DNA from: Roseomonas nitratireducens
Lineage (GTDB): Bacteria; Pseudomonadota; Alphaproteobacteria; Acetobacterales; Acetobacteraceae
Length of the DNA: 64,000 bases
Assembly: GCF_017813355.1 (NCBI RefSeq)
Contig: NZ_JAGIYZ010000002.1
Coordinates: forward strand, 248,001 to 312,000
Direction: 5' to 3'
Shown: positions 40,667 through 49,736 of the stretch, one piece after another
Layout of the letters: each line of letters opens with the position of its first letter
Position numbering within the stretch: position 1 is the first letter of the stretch
Program-made: the position numbers and the translations under genes
The notes under the pieces: model-generated
What the model saw: only the letters and a program-made list of their open reading frames with translations
What the model was told of the DNA's origin: nothing
The model's database searches: none

Positions 40667-41562
40667 GCGCACCGGAGGCGCGGCCGATCCGCCTCGGCCT
40701 GCTGCAATACGGCGTCGGCCGGCCGGCGGATGTCGCGGCCTTCGCGCGTGCGCTGGAAGCGCGGCTCGAGGAAGGCCGAGCCGGCGCGGACCTGCTCGTG
40801 CTGCCCGAATATGCTTGTGTCGAGCTTGGCGCGGGCCTTGTCGGCGGCGAAGCGACGGACGAGGCGACGGAACTCGCGGCCATGGTCGCCGCCGCGCCGG
40901 CCATTCTCGAGGCCATGCGCGACGCCGCCCGGCGCCTCGGCGTCTGGCTGCTGCCCGGCACCCTGCCCATGCGCCGCGCCGACGGCGCCGTGGTGAACCG
41001 CGCGCCCCTGATCGCGCCGGATGGTCGGATGGCGGTCCAGGACAAGCGTGCCATGACCCGCTTCGAAAGCGAGCGCTGGGGTGTCACGCGCGGGGAGGAT
41101 CCGAAGGTCTTCGACACGCCCTGGGGACGGATCGGCATCTCCGTCTGCTACGACGTGGAATTCCCCAAGCATGTCCGCGTGCAGGTCCAGCAGGGGGCAT
41201 GGCTCATCCTCGCACCCTCCTGCACGGACACGCTCGCCGGCTTCAACCGCGTGCGCATCGGCGCCCAGGCGCGGGCGATGGAGAACCAGTGCTACGTCGC
41301 CATCGCGCCGACCGTGGGGCTCGCGCCCTGGTCCGCGGCTCTCGACGTGAACCGTGGCCATGCGGCGGTCTTCGGCCCGGTCGATCGCGGCTTCCCGGAG
41401 GATGGCGTGCTGGCGCGGGGCGCGCTCGACCAGCCGGGCTGGGTGTTCTGCACGCTCGATCCAGCGCGGCTCGATGCCGTGCGGCGGGATGGGCAGGTGC
41501 TGAACCACCGGGACTGGCCTGCGGCGCCCTTCGCGCGGCCTACGCCTGCGGTGTTCGCGTGA
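40663..41562 (+). CDS. Carbon-nitrogen hydrolase (nitrilase superfamily)
   Basis: 299 residues from GTG 40663, which overlaps the preceding stop (GTGA). The nitrilase catalytic triad is complete: E49 in LVLPEYA, K128 in AVQDKRAMTRFESE and C162 in GISVCYDVEFP. The enzyme hydrolyses an amide or nitrile of a small metabolite, or acts in polyamine or lipid-related amidase roles; the natural substrate is not assignable. It overlaps lpxB by four bases, so the acetyltransferase, this hydrolase and lipid A synthesis are on one transcript. Confidence 0.9.
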   Translation: MSAPEARPIRLGLLQYGVGRPADVAAFARALEARLEEGRAGADLLVLPEYACVELGAGLVGGEATDEATELAAMVAAAPAILEAMRDAARRLGVWLLPGTLPMRRADGAVVNRAPLIAPDGRMAVQDKRAMTRFESERWGVTRGEDPKVFDTPWGRIGISVCYDVEFPKHVRVQVQQGAWLILAPSCTDTLAGFNRVRIGAQARAMENQCYVAIAPTVGLAPWSAALDVNRGHAAVFGPVDRGFPEDGVLARGALDQPGWVFCTLDPARLDAVRRDGQVLNHRDWPAAPFARPTPAVFA

Positions 41563-42722
41563 CGCTCGTCTACATCGTTGCGGGCGAGGCCTCTGGCGAC
41601 GTGCTCGGCGCGCGCCTGATCGCCGCGCTGCGCGCGCGGCGGCCGGACCTGGAATTCGCCGCCATCGGCGGGCCGCGCATGGCCGAGCAGGGTGTCCCGA
41701 GCCTGTTTGACTATCGCGAACTCGCGCTGATGGGGCTGCTCGAGGTCCTGCCCAAGATCTTTCGTCTCAAGCGGCTGCTCACCGATGCCGCGGCGGATGT
41801 CGCGACGCGCCGGCCCGCCGTGCTCGTCACCATCGACAGCCCGGGCTTCACGCTGCGGCTGGCGGAGATGGTGAAGCCCATCGGCATTCCCATCGTTCAC
41901 TACGTCGCGCCGCAGGTCTGGGCCTGGCGGCCCGGGCGCGTGATGAAGCTGCGCCGCAAGGTGGACCGCATCCTCTGCCTGCTGCCCTTCGAGCCGATCT
42001 TCTTCGAGGCCGCCGGCATCCCCGTGACCTTCGTCGGCCACCCCGTGCTGGAAAGCGGCGCGGACCAGGGCGACGCGGCGCGCTTCCGCGCGGCGCACGG
42101 GCTGACCGACGCCGACCGCCCGATCATCGTCATGCCGGGCAGCCGGCGGATGGAGGCGTCCCGCCTGCTGCCCGTCTTCGGCGCGGCCCTGCGCATCGCC
42201 GCCGCGCGCCTGCCCGGCCTGCGCCCCGTCCTGCCCGTAGCACCCATCGTGGCCGAGGCGGTGCGCGCCGCCGCGCGCGACTGGCCCGCGGCGCCCATCC
42301 TGGTCGATGGCCTGGCGGCGAAGCACGATGCCTTCGCCGCCGTCGCGGCCTCGGGCGGCGCGGGGCTGATCAAGTCGGGCACCTCCTCGCTGGAAATGGC
42401 GATGGCGGGGATCCCGCATGTGGTCGCCTATCGCGTGAACCCGATCACCGCGGCGATCGTCCGGCGCCTCGTGAAGGTGCCGCATGCCTCGCTCGTGAAC
42501 CTGCTGGCCGAGCGCGAGGTGGTGCCGGAACGGCTGCAGGAGGACTGCACGCCGGAGGCGCTGGCCGAGGCGCTGCTCGCGCCCATGCTCGACCCCGCCG
42601 TCGCCGCCGCGCAGCGCGCCGGCTTCGCCGAGGCGCTGGCGCATCTGCGCGCGCCGGAGGGCCTGCCATCCCAGGCCGCGGCGGAAGCCGTCCTGCGGAT
42701 GCTGGACCAGCCGGCGGCCTGA
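41559..42722 (+). CDS. lpxB: Lipid-A-disaccharide synthase
   Basis: 387 residues from GTG 41559 overlapping the hydrolase stop (GTGA). LpxB joins UDP-2,3-diacylglucosamine with lipid X to form the lipid A disaccharide. Landmarks are AGEASGDVLGA, HYVAPQVWAWRPGRV, TFVGHPVLE, IIVMPGSRRMEA and the IKSGTSSLEMAMAG loop. The usual lpxA/fabZ/lpxD neighbours are absent, so the gene has been moved from the classical lipid A operon. Confidence 0.95.
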   Translation: MTLVYIVAGEASGDVLGARLIAALRARRPDLEFAAIGGPRMAEQGVPSLFDYRELALMGLLEVLPKIFRLKRLLTDAAADVATRRPAVLVTIDSPGFTLRLAEMVKPIGIPIVHYVAPQVWAWRPGRVMKLRRKVDRILCLLPFEPIFFEAAGIPVTFVGHPVLESGADQGDAARFRAAHGLTDADRPIIVMPGSRRMEASRLLPVFGAALRIAAARLPGLRPVLPVAPIVAEAVRAAARDWPAAPILVDGLAAKHDAFAAVAASGGAGLIKSGTSSLEMAMAGIPHVVAYRVNPITAAIVRRLVKVPHASLVNLLAEREVVPERLQEDCTPEALAEALLAPMLDPAVAAAQRAGFAEALAHLRAPEGLPSQAAAEAVLRMLDQPAA

Positions 42723-42785
42723 CCGCCTTCCCCGCCGCGCGCGGCCGACCTACCCTCCGGGCAACGCGAAGGGAAGGAACCGCAC

Positions 42786-43667
42786 ATGGCACGCATCGGC
42801 TTCGTCGGCCTGGGCAACATGGGCGCGCCGATGGCGCGAAACCTGATCAAGGCAGGGCATGAGGTCTCGGCCTTCGACCTCGCCCCCGGCGCGATCGACG
42901 GCGTGCCCGGCGCGCGCCGCGCCGCCTCGGCGGCGGATGCCGCCCAGGGGGCCGAGGTCGTCGTCACCATGCTGCCCGCCAGCCAGCATGTGCGCGACGC
43001 CTGGCTCGGCGCCGGCGGCATGATGGCCGCCGCGGGGCCCGGCGCGCTCCTGATCGACTGTTCCACCATCGACGTGACGGCGGCGCGGGACGTCGCGGCG
43101 GCCTCGGGCGGGCGGGATTTCCTCGACGCGCCCGTCTCCGGCGGCGTGATGGGCGCCGAAGCCGGCACGCTGACCTTCATGGTCGGCGGCAGCGACGCCG
43201 CCTTCGCGCGCGCCAAGCCGGTGCTGGAGGCGATGGGCCGCACCATCGTCCATTGCGGCGGCCCCGGCGCGGGCCAGGCGGCGAAGCTTTGCAACAACAT
43301 GATGCTCGCCGCGACGATGGCGGTGACCTGCGAGGCCTTCGTGCTCGCCGAGAAGCTCGGCCTGTCGCACCAGGCGCTGTTCGACGTCACGTCGAAGTCC
43401 AGCGCGCAATCCTGGGCGCTGACCACCTATTGCCCGGTCCCTGGCCCTGTGCCGGGCAGCCCGGCGAACCGCGACTACAAGCCGGGCTTCTCGGCCGCGC
43501 TGATGACGAAGGATCTCGGCCTCGCGCAGCAATCGGCGAAGGATGCGGGGGTGGCGACGCCCTTCGGCGCGCATGCGCTCGACCTCTATCGCCGCTTCCT
43601 CGAGGCCGGCGGCGGGACGAAGGATTTCTCGGGCGTGATCGAGATGATCCGCGAAGGGAAGGCGTGA
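42786..43667 (+). CDS. mmsB: 3-hydroxyisobutyrate dehydrogenase
   Basis: 293 residues. NAD-binding GLGNMGAPMARNLIKAG, substrate-binding DAPVSGGVMGAEAGTLTFMVGG, the catalytic Lys in GAGQAAKLCNNMM and the C-terminal GAHALDLYRRFLEAG support a valine-catabolic beta-hydroxyacid dehydrogenase; a broader role on other 3-hydroxyacids is possible. It overlaps the following iron-type alcohol dehydrogenase by one base (TGATG), so both oxidise pathway intermediates together. The other valine genes (mmsA, acyl-CoA dehydrogenase) are not adjacent. Confidence 0.9.
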   Translation: MARIGFVGLGNMGAPMARNLIKAGHEVSAFDLAPGAIDGVPGARRAASAADAAQGAEVVVTMLPASQHVRDAWLGAGGMMAAAGPGALLIDCSTIDVTAARDVAAASGGRDFLDAPVSGGVMGAEAGTLTFMVGGSDAAFARAKPVLEAMGRTIVHCGGPGAGQAAKLCNNMMLAATMAVTCEAFVLAEKLGLSHQALFDVTSKSSAQSWALTTYCPVPGPVPGSPANRDYKPGFSAALMTKDLGLAQQSAKDAGVATPFGAHALDLYRRFLEAGGGTKDFSGVIEMIREGKA

Positions 43668-44836
43668 TGACCACGAGCTTCGTCTCCCCCCGCCTGCTGA
43701 TGATCGGCGGCGGCGCCGTCGGGAAACTCGCCGAGGTGCTGGGGCAGTTCGGCCTTTCCAGGCCGCTGGTGGTGACCGACCCCTGGATGGTGTCCTCCGG
43801 CACGGTCGAGAAGGCGCTGGCCCCGCTGCGCGCCGCGGGGCTTTCGCCATCCGTGTTCAGCGAGACGGTGCCCGACCCGACCGACACGGTGATCGAGGCC
43901 GGCGTCGCCGCGATGAAGGCCGGCGACTACGACTGCCTCGTCGGCTTCGGCGGCGGCAGCCCGATGGATACGGCCAAGGCCATGGCGATCCTTGGCGCCG
44001 CGCCCGCCGGGGCAAGGATGCGCGACTTCAAGGTGCCGGCGCAGGCCAACCGCGCCGCCCTGCCCGTCATCTGCATCCCCACCACCGCGGGCACGGGCAG
44101 CGAGGCGACGCGCTTCACCGTCATCACCGACACGGAACGCGACGAGAAGATGCTCATCGCGGGGCTCGGCGCCCTGCCGCTCGCCGCCGTGGTGGATTTC
44201 GAACTGACCTTCAGCGTGCCGCCGCGCACCACGGCGGACACCGGCATCGACAGCCTGACCCACGCGCTGGAAGCCTTCGTGTCGAAGCGCGCGAACGACG
44301 AGGCCGATGAATACGCGCTGCGGGCCATGCGGCTGATCGCGCCCAACCTGCGCACGGTCTATCGCGAACCTTCGAACGCCATCGCGCGCGCGGCGATGAT
44401 GAAGGGCGCGACGCTCGCCGGCATCGCCTTCAGCAATTCCTCGGTCGCGCTGGTGCACGGCATGTCGCGCCCGATCGGGGCGCATTTCCACGTGCCGCAC
44501 GGGCTGTCGAACGCCATGCTGCTGCCGGCGGTCACCGAGTTCAGCCTGAACGCCGCCCTGCCCCGCTATGCGGAGGCCGCGCGCGCCATGGGGGTGGCGA
44601 CCTCGGCCGAGGGCGACCAGTCCGCGGCGGCGAAGCTGCTGCAGGAACTGCGCGACCTCAACCGCGACCTCGCGGTGCCCACGCCCGCCGCCTATGGCAT
44701 CGACCCGTCCAAATGGGATGGGCTGCTGGAGACGATGGCGGCGCAGGCGCTGGCGAGCGGATCGCCCGCGAACAACCCGGCGGTGCCGGATGCGGGCGAG
44801 ATCGTCGCGCTCTACAGGCGCGCCTGGAACGGATAG
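43667..44836 (+). CDS. Iron-containing (type III) alcohol dehydrogenase
   Basis: 389 residues from ATG 43667. NAD-binding GFGGGSPMDTAKA and PTTAGTGSEATRF, with metal ligands in DTGIDSLTHALEAF (Asp and His), VHGMSRPIGAHFHVPHG (two His). It oxidises or reduces an alcohol, aldehyde or hydroxy acid with NAD. Translational overlap with mmsB suggests a linked substrate such as a 3-hydroxy acid. A two-hairpin repeat element follows two bases after its stop. Confidence 0.92.
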   Translation: MTTSFVSPRLLMIGGGAVGKLAEVLGQFGLSRPLVVTDPWMVSSGTVEKALAPLRAAGLSPSVFSETVPDPTDTVIEAGVAAMKAGDYDCLVGFGGGSPMDTAKAMAILGAAPAGARMRDFKVPAQANRAALPVICIPTTAGTGSEATRFTVITDTERDEKMLIAGLGALPLAAVVDFELTFSVPPRTTADTGIDSLTHALEAFVSKRANDEADEYALRAMRLIAPNLRTVYREPSNAIARAAMMKGATLAGIAFSNSSVALVHGMSRPIGAHFHVPHGLSNAMLLPAVTEFSLNAALPRYAEAARAMGVATSAEGDQSAAAKLLQELRDLNRDLAVPTPAAYGIDPSKWDGLLETMAAQALASGSPANNPAVPDAGEIVALYRRAWNG

Positions 44837-44837
44837 G

Positions 44838-44893
44838 CGGAGGGGGCGTCGCCCCCTCCGAACCTCCCCCACCAAAGGCCGAAAGGCCTTTGG
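44838..44893. repeat. Bipartite hairpin element, copy A
   Basis: Two perfect stems in tandem: CGGAGGGGGC/GCCCCCTCCG (44838-44847 with 44851-44860, loop GTC) and CCAAAGGCC/GGCCTTTGG (44872-44880 with 44885-44893, loop GAAA), separated by a C-rich spacer. It fills the gap between the convergent alcohol dehydrogenase and secDF genes and ends 7 bp from the secDF stop. It shares design and sequence with copy B at 52583-52637. Confidence 0.8.
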
Positions 44894-44899
44894 GAACCA

Positions 44900-47470
44900 T
44901 TACCTGGGCGCGGGCTTGGCGCCGGGCGCGGCGGCCTCGTCATCGCCGCGGCGCAGCCGGTTGCGGCCGCTGTAGAGCACGATCGGCGCGGCGATGAACA
45001 CCGACGAACCCGCCGAGATCACGATGCCGACGACCATCACCCAGGCGAAGCCGGCCAGGGTATCGCCGCCGAACAAGGCGAGCGGCAAGGCCGAGAGCAG
45101 CAGCGTCATCGACGTGCCGAGAGAACGGTTCATCGTCTCGTTGATCGAGCGATCGACCAGCTCGTCCAGCGGCATCGTCTTGAACTTGCGCAGGTTCTCC
45201 CGCATCCGGTCGAACACGACGACCTTGTCGTTCGCGCTGAAGCCGATGACCGTCAGGATGCCGGCGATCGTCGTCAGGTTGAACTCGATCTGGAACAGCA
45301 CCATGAAGCCGATCGTCTTGGTGACGTCCAGGATCAGCGTCGTGATCGCGGCGACGCCGAACTGCCATTCGAACCTGAACCAGATGTAGAGCAGCATCGC
45401 GAGGAAGGACAGGCCGAGCGCCATCATCCCGCCGATGAACAACTCATCGGACACGCGGTTGCCGACCGCCTCCACCCGCAGGATGCGCGTCCCCGGTGCG
45501 GCCTGCTCGAGCGCCCCGCGCACGGCGTTCACCGCGCGCTGCACCGCGCCCTCGTCGCCCTGGGCGGGCAGGCGCAGCGCGAAGGTCGAAGGGTCGCCGA
45601 ACTGCAGCAGCGTCGCATCGCCGAGATTGAGGCCGCCAACCGCCGCGCGAAGCGCGCCGATGTCGCCCGGCCCCGGCGTCCGCACCTCCATCTCGATGCC
45701 GCCCTTGAAGTCGATGCCCTTCTCGAGCCCCGGCCAGAAGGCGATGGCGACGGAGGCCGAGGACAGCAGCGCCGAGACGACGAGCCCGATCCGCGCGCCC
45801 TTCATGAAGGGGATATGCGTGTCGTCGGGGAAGATCCGGAACAGCGGGCGGCGCAACCGGTCGATCAGCGACAGCCCCGGCCGCTGGAAGACGGGCAGTT
45901 CCTTCGGCCGCGTCCGCCGGTACCACCATGACGCGAAGAGCCGCGTCAGCACCGTCGCCGTCCACATCTGCACGATGGTGCCGACCGCCACGGTGACCGC
46001 GAAGCCCTTCACGGGGCCCGAGCCGAAGCCGTAGAGGCAGGCCATCGCGATCAGGTTCGTCAGGTTCGAATCCAGGATAGTGCCGCTGGCCTTGGTGAAG
46101 CCCGCTTCCAGCGCGCTGATCGGACTTCGCCCGTTGCGCACCTCCTCGCGGATGCGCTCGTTGATCAGGATGTTGGCGTCGAGCGCGGTGCCGAGCGTCA
46201 GCACGATGCCGGCGATGCCGGGCAGCGTAAGCGTCGACTCGATCAGCGTCATGAACGCGAACAGCAGCACGATGTTCACGGCCAGCGCGATGTTGGCGAA
46301 CCATCCGAGCAGGCCGTAGGCGAAGCCCATGTAGAGGAAGACGAACAGCGTCCCGGCCGCGAGCGCGATGGTGCCCGCCCGGATCGCATCCGCGCCGAGC
46401 TCGGGCCCGACGGTCCGTTCCTCCACCACCGTCAGCGGCGCCGGCAGCGCGCCGGCGCGCAGCAGCACCGCCAGGTCGTTGGCCGAGCGCACGGTGAAGG
46501 ACCCGCTGATCTGCCCCTGGCCGCCGGTGATCGGCTCGCGGATCACCGGCGCGGTGATCACCTTCTCATCCAGCACGATCGCGAAGGGGCGCCCGACATT
46601 GGCGCGGGTGATGTCGGCGAAGCGCCGCGTCCCCACGCTGTCGAAGGTGAAGTTCACAACCCATTCGCCAGTGCGGCTGTCCTGGCCCGCGCGGGCATTG
46701 GTCAGGTTGGCGCCATCGACCTCCACGCGGCGACGGACGGCGAAGCGTTCCCCGTCCCTTTCCCCGGGCAGGAACATCACGCCCGGCGGCGCGGTCGTGG
46801 CCAGCGAGGCGGCCTCGTCCACCAGGTGGAAGGTCATGCGCGCGGTACGGCCGAGCAGGTTCTTGATGCGGTCCGGGTCCTCGACGCCGGGCAGCGTCAC
46901 CAGGATGCGCTGCTGGCCCTGGCGGGCGATCAGCGCTTCCGCCACCCCCGTCTCGTCCACGCGGCGGCGGACGATCTCGATCGACTGTTCGACCGCGCCG
47001 CTGGCCTTGGCGCGCAGCCCGGCCTCGGTGAGCGTGGCCCAGACCTGTCCGTCGGCGCCGCTCGTCACCTCGATGTCGGGCACGCTCTGCCCGGTCGGCA
47101 ACTGCACGGGGTTCGCCAGTTCGCGCAGGGCCGCGACGGCCGCCGGCACCTGGGCGGCATCGGTCACGCGCAGGCCCATGCGGCGGTTCGGGGCATCCGA
47201 GGCGAGGTTCACATATCGCACATTCGCGGTGCGCAGGCGCGTGCGCGCCCCATCCACCATCGAATCGAGCCGTTCCCGCACCACCGTGTTCAGGTCGACT
47301 TCCAGCAGCAGGTACGATCCGCCGCGCAGGTCGAGGCCCAGGCTCACCTGCCGCAGCGGGAACCACTCGGGGAAGACGGCGCGCGGCATAAGGTTCGGCA
47401 GGCTCACAAGGAAGCCGGCCAGGCAGACCATCAGGATCGCGACCGTCTTCCAGCGCGCGAAATGCAGCAT
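44900..47470 (-). CDS. secDF: Fused protein translocase subunit SecDF
   Basis: 856 residues from ATG 47470. SecD and SecF are joined in one chain. The SecD part (about 1-540) has VSLGLDLRGGSYLLLEV, the periplasmic P1 domain and LGTALDANILINERIREE; the SecF part (about 570-856) has GIDFKGGIEMEV, GFSANDKVVVFDRMREN and ETMNRSLGTSMTLLL. Twelve membrane segments are expected. It uses the proton gradient to pull secreted proteins across the membrane. The fusion is known in some bacteria, whereas many encode secD and secF separately. No yajC gene lies upstream; the upstream neighbour is divergent. Confidence 0.95.
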   Translation of the reverse strand: MLHFARWKTVAILMVCLAGFLVSLPNLMPRAVFPEWFPLRQVSLGLDLRGGSYLLLEVDLNTVVRERLDSMVDGARTRLRTANVRYVNLASDAPNRRMGLRVTDAAQVPAAVAALRELANPVQLPTGQSVPDIEVTSGADGQVWATLTEAGLRAKASGAVEQSIEIVRRRVDETGVAEALIARQGQQRILVTLPGVEDPDRIKNLLGRTARMTFHLVDEAASLATTAPPGVMFLPGERDGERFAVRRRVEVDGANLTNARAGQDSRTGEWVVNFTFDSVGTRRFADITRANVGRPFAIVLDEKVITAPVIREPITGGQGQISGSFTVRSANDLAVLLRAGALPAPLTVVEERTVGPELGADAIRAGTIALAAGTLFVFLYMGFAYGLLGWFANIALAVNIVLLFAFMTLIESTLTLPGIAGIVLTLGTALDANILINERIREEVRNGRSPISALEAGFTKASGTILDSNLTNLIAMACLYGFGSGPVKGFAVTVAVGTIVQMWTATVLTRLFASWWYRRTRPKELPVFQRPGLSLIDRLRRPLFRIFPDDTHIPFMKGARIGLVVSALLSSASVAIAFWPGLEKGIDFKGGIEMEVRTPGPGDIGALRAAVGGLNLGDATLLQFGDPSTFALRLPAQGDEGAVQRAVNAVRGALEQAAPGTRILRVEAVGNRVSDELFIGGMMALGLSFLAMLLYIWFRFEWQFGVAAITTLILDVTKTIGFMVLFQIEFNLTTIAGILTVIGFSANDKVVVFDRMRENLRKFKTMPLDELVDRSINETMNRSLGTSMTLLLSALPLALFGGDTLAGFAWVMVVGIVISAGSSVFIAAPIVLYSGRNRLRRGDDEAAAPGAKPAPR

Positions 47471-47582
47471 GAGCGGGTGTGACCCCCCCTGTTTCAGGCG
47501 GCGGACAATGGCGAGGCCCCCCCGCCGATGCAACCCCGCCGCCCCGGTTTCCGGCCCGCCCGTTCCGGTCTAGGACCGCGGG

Positions 47583-48536
47583 ATGAGCGCATCGGACGGG
47601 CGACTCGCCCTTGGCATCCTCGGCGTCGGCCATTTCGGTCGATTCCATGCCCTGAAGGCCGCGGCGAACCCGCGGATCCGCCTTGTCGGCCTGCATGACG
47701 CCGACCCCGCGCGGGCCGCTTCCGTCGCCGCCGAGGCCGGGACGGTCCCGATGGCGCCGGATGCGCTGGTCGGCGCGGCCGAGGCCGTCATCGTCGCCGC
47801 CCCCACCCGGTTTCATTTCGAACTCGCCGCGAAGGCGCTCGCGGCCGGGCGACATGTCTTCGTGGAGAAGCCGATCGCGGCGAGCCTGGCCGAGGCCGAC
47901 GCGCTGATCGACGCCGCCGCCAAGGGGCGCCGGGTGCTGCAGGTCGGGCATATCGAGCGCTTTTCCGCCGCCTTCCGGGCGGTCATGGAAGCGCCCGCCG
48001 GCGGCCGCGCCCTGTCCTGGGACGCGGTGCGGGCCGCGCCCTTCCGGCCCCGCAGCCTCGACGTCTCGGTCGTGCTGGACCTGATGATCCATGACATCGA
48101 CCTCGTGATCGAACTGGCGGGCGGGGAACCGGAGGCGGTCGAGGCGGTCGGCGCGGCGGTCGCCTCTACCCACCCCGATTTCGCGGTCGCACGGCTGCGC
48201 TTCGCCGGGGGGCGCGCCGCGGTGCTCACTGCCTCCCGCGTCTCGCTCGCCATGGAACGGCGCCTGCGCGTCCTCGGCACCGAGGGGGAAATGAGCGTGA
48301 ACTTCCTCGAACGCTCACTGGCCGTGCTGCGCCGCGGCGGCGCGGAGCCGGTCGCGACCATGCCGGGGTCGGGCATCGACCGCGCCACCTGGACCGACCA
48401 CGACAGCCTCGAAGCCGAGCAGGCCGCCTTCGTCGCCGCCTGCCTGGACGGCGCGCCCGTGCTGGTGGACGGTGCGGCGGGGCGGCGCGCGCTGAAGGTG
48501 GCACTCGCCGTGGAGGCCGCGATCCGCGGCGACTGA
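47583..48536 (+). CDS. Gfo/Idh/MocA-family oxidoreductase
   Basis: 317 residues. Rossmann motif GILGVGHFGRFHA and the catalytic EKP in VFVEKPIAASLAEAD, followed by the alpha/beta C-terminal domain with MIHDIDLVIELAGGEP. Such enzymes oxidise sugars, inositols or sugar-acid derivatives with NAD(P). It is divergent from secDF over 112 bp and begins a plus-strand run with panE. The substrate is unknown. Confidence 0.88.
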   Translation: MSASDGRLALGILGVGHFGRFHALKAAANPRIRLVGLHDADPARAASVAAEAGTVPMAPDALVGAAEAVIVAAPTRFHFELAAKALAAGRHVFVEKPIAASLAEADALIDAAAKGRRVLQVGHIERFSAAFRAVMEAPAGGRALSWDAVRAAPFRPRSLDVSVVLDLMIHDIDLVIELAGGEPEAVEAVGAAVASTHPDFAVARLRFAGGRAAVLTASRVSLAMERRLRVLGTEGEMSVNFLERSLAVLRRGGAEPVATMPGSGIDRATWTDHDSLEAEQAAFVAACLDGAPVLVDGAAGRRALKVALAVEAAIRGD

Positions 48537-48551
48537 GGGGGAAACGCATCC

Positions 48552-49619
48552 ATGGACAAGCCACGCATCGCCATCGTCGGCGCCGGCGCGGTCGGCGGCT
48601 ATGCCGGGGCCTACATCGCCCAGGCCGGCCACGACGTGACCTTCATCGACCCCTGGCCGGAGCATGTGGAGGCGATGCGCGCGAAGGGGCTGACCATCGC
48701 GCATCTGAAGGACGTGCCGGAATTCACCGTGCCGGTGCGCGCGATCCACATCACCGAGCTGCAGTCCTTCGCCAAGGAACGCCCGGTCGACATCGCCTTC
48801 GTCTGCATGAAGTCCTACGACACGGCCTGGGCGACGACGATGATCGCGCAGTACCTCTCGCCGGGCGGCTACGTCGTCTCCCTGCAGAACTGCATCAACG
48901 AGGAAGCCATAGCCGGCATCGTCGGCTGGGGCCGGGTGCTGGGCGCCATCGCGTCGCTGATCACGGTGGAACTCACGGGGCCGGGGCTGGTGAAGCGCGC
49001 CGCGGGCAAGTCCGGCGCGTCGCACACCGTCTATCGCGTGGGCGAGCCGCATGGGCGTATCTCCCCGCGCGCCGAGTTCATCACCTCCCTTCTCGCCCTG
49101 TCGGATTCCGCCCTGACCACGTCGAACCTCTGGGGCGAACGCTGGTCGAAGCTGGTCGCGAATGTGATGGGCAACGGCATCGCCGCGGCCACGGGCCTGG
49201 TCGCGAAGGAAGCGACGGCGGACGACGCGATCCGCGCCTTCGCCGCACGGCTGGGAAGCGAGGCGATCCGCGTCGGCCAGGCGCTGGGCTACGACCTCGA
49301 GGAGATCCTGCACCTCGATGCCGAGATCATCGCCCGCGCGGGCGAGGGCGATGCCGAGGCGCGCGCGGCCTATGACGCGCAGCGGCTGGCGGATACGCAG
49401 AAGCCCGGCGGCGGCGCGCATCGCGCCTCCATGGGCCAGGACATGGTGAAGGGGCGCCGCACCGAGATCGAGTTCCTGAACGGCTTCGTCGTGGCGAAGG
49501 GCAAGGAGGTCGGGATCGAGGCGCGCGCCAACGCGGCGCTGACCGAGATCGTCAAGCGCGTGGAACGGGGTGAGGCGAAACCTTCGCCGGAGTTGATCCG
49601 GGGGCTGCGGTTGAATTGA
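48552..49619 (+). CDS. panE: 2-dehydropantoate 2-reductase family protein
   Basis: 355 residues, longer than the usual 290-320 because of an extended C-terminal segment. The NADPH-binding GAGAVGGYAGAYIAQAGH, the Lys in VCMKSYDT and the ALQNCINEE-like SLQNCINEEAI block support ketopantoate reductase, which makes pantoate for coenzyme A. Position after a Gfo/Idh gene and before an SDR gene would also fit a related reductase in sugar-acid or hydroxyacid catabolism; the panE label is family-level. Confidence 0.8.
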   Translation: MDKPRIAIVGAGAVGGYAGAYIAQAGHDVTFIDPWPEHVEAMRAKGLTIAHLKDVPEFTVPVRAIHITELQSFAKERPVDIAFVCMKSYDTAWATTMIAQYLSPGGYVVSLQNCINEEAIAGIVGWGRVLGAIASLITVELTGPGLVKRAAGKSGASHTVYRVGEPHGRISPRAEFITSLLALSDSALTTSNLWGERWSKLVANVMGNGIAAATGLVAKEATADDAIRAFAARLGSEAIRVGQALGYDLEEILHLDAEIIARAGEGDAEARAAYDAQRLADTQKPGGGAHRASMGQDMVKGRRTEIEFLNGFVVAKGKEVGIEARANAALTEIVKRVERGEAKPSPELIRGLRLN

Positions 49620-49620
49620 G

Positions 49621-49644
49621 GGGGGAGAAGAGAACTTCTCCCCC
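49621..49644 (+). terminator. Stem-loop after panE with bipartite-element-like tail
   Basis: A perfect 10-bp stem (49621-49630 with 49635-49644) with an AGAA loop begins two bases after the panE stop. The sequence that follows (C-rich spacer, then a weaker TTCTTT/AGAAA region) has the same two-part layout as the elements at 44838 and 52583, though the arms differ. Confidence 0.6.
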
Positions 49645-49736
49645 CTTCACCCCCCTCAACCTTCTTTGAGAAAAAACGGGAGGGGGCGTGGGGGAACTTG
49701 CCCTCCGCCGCCCTTCGCCAACAAAGGGAGGACCGC

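Noticed and set aside
38355-41138. A 927-codon minus-strand open frame
   Set aside because: It crosses four confidently coding plus-strand genes with complete motifs; the product is Arg/Ser/Pro/Ala-rich and without recognisable features, a GC-driven shadow.
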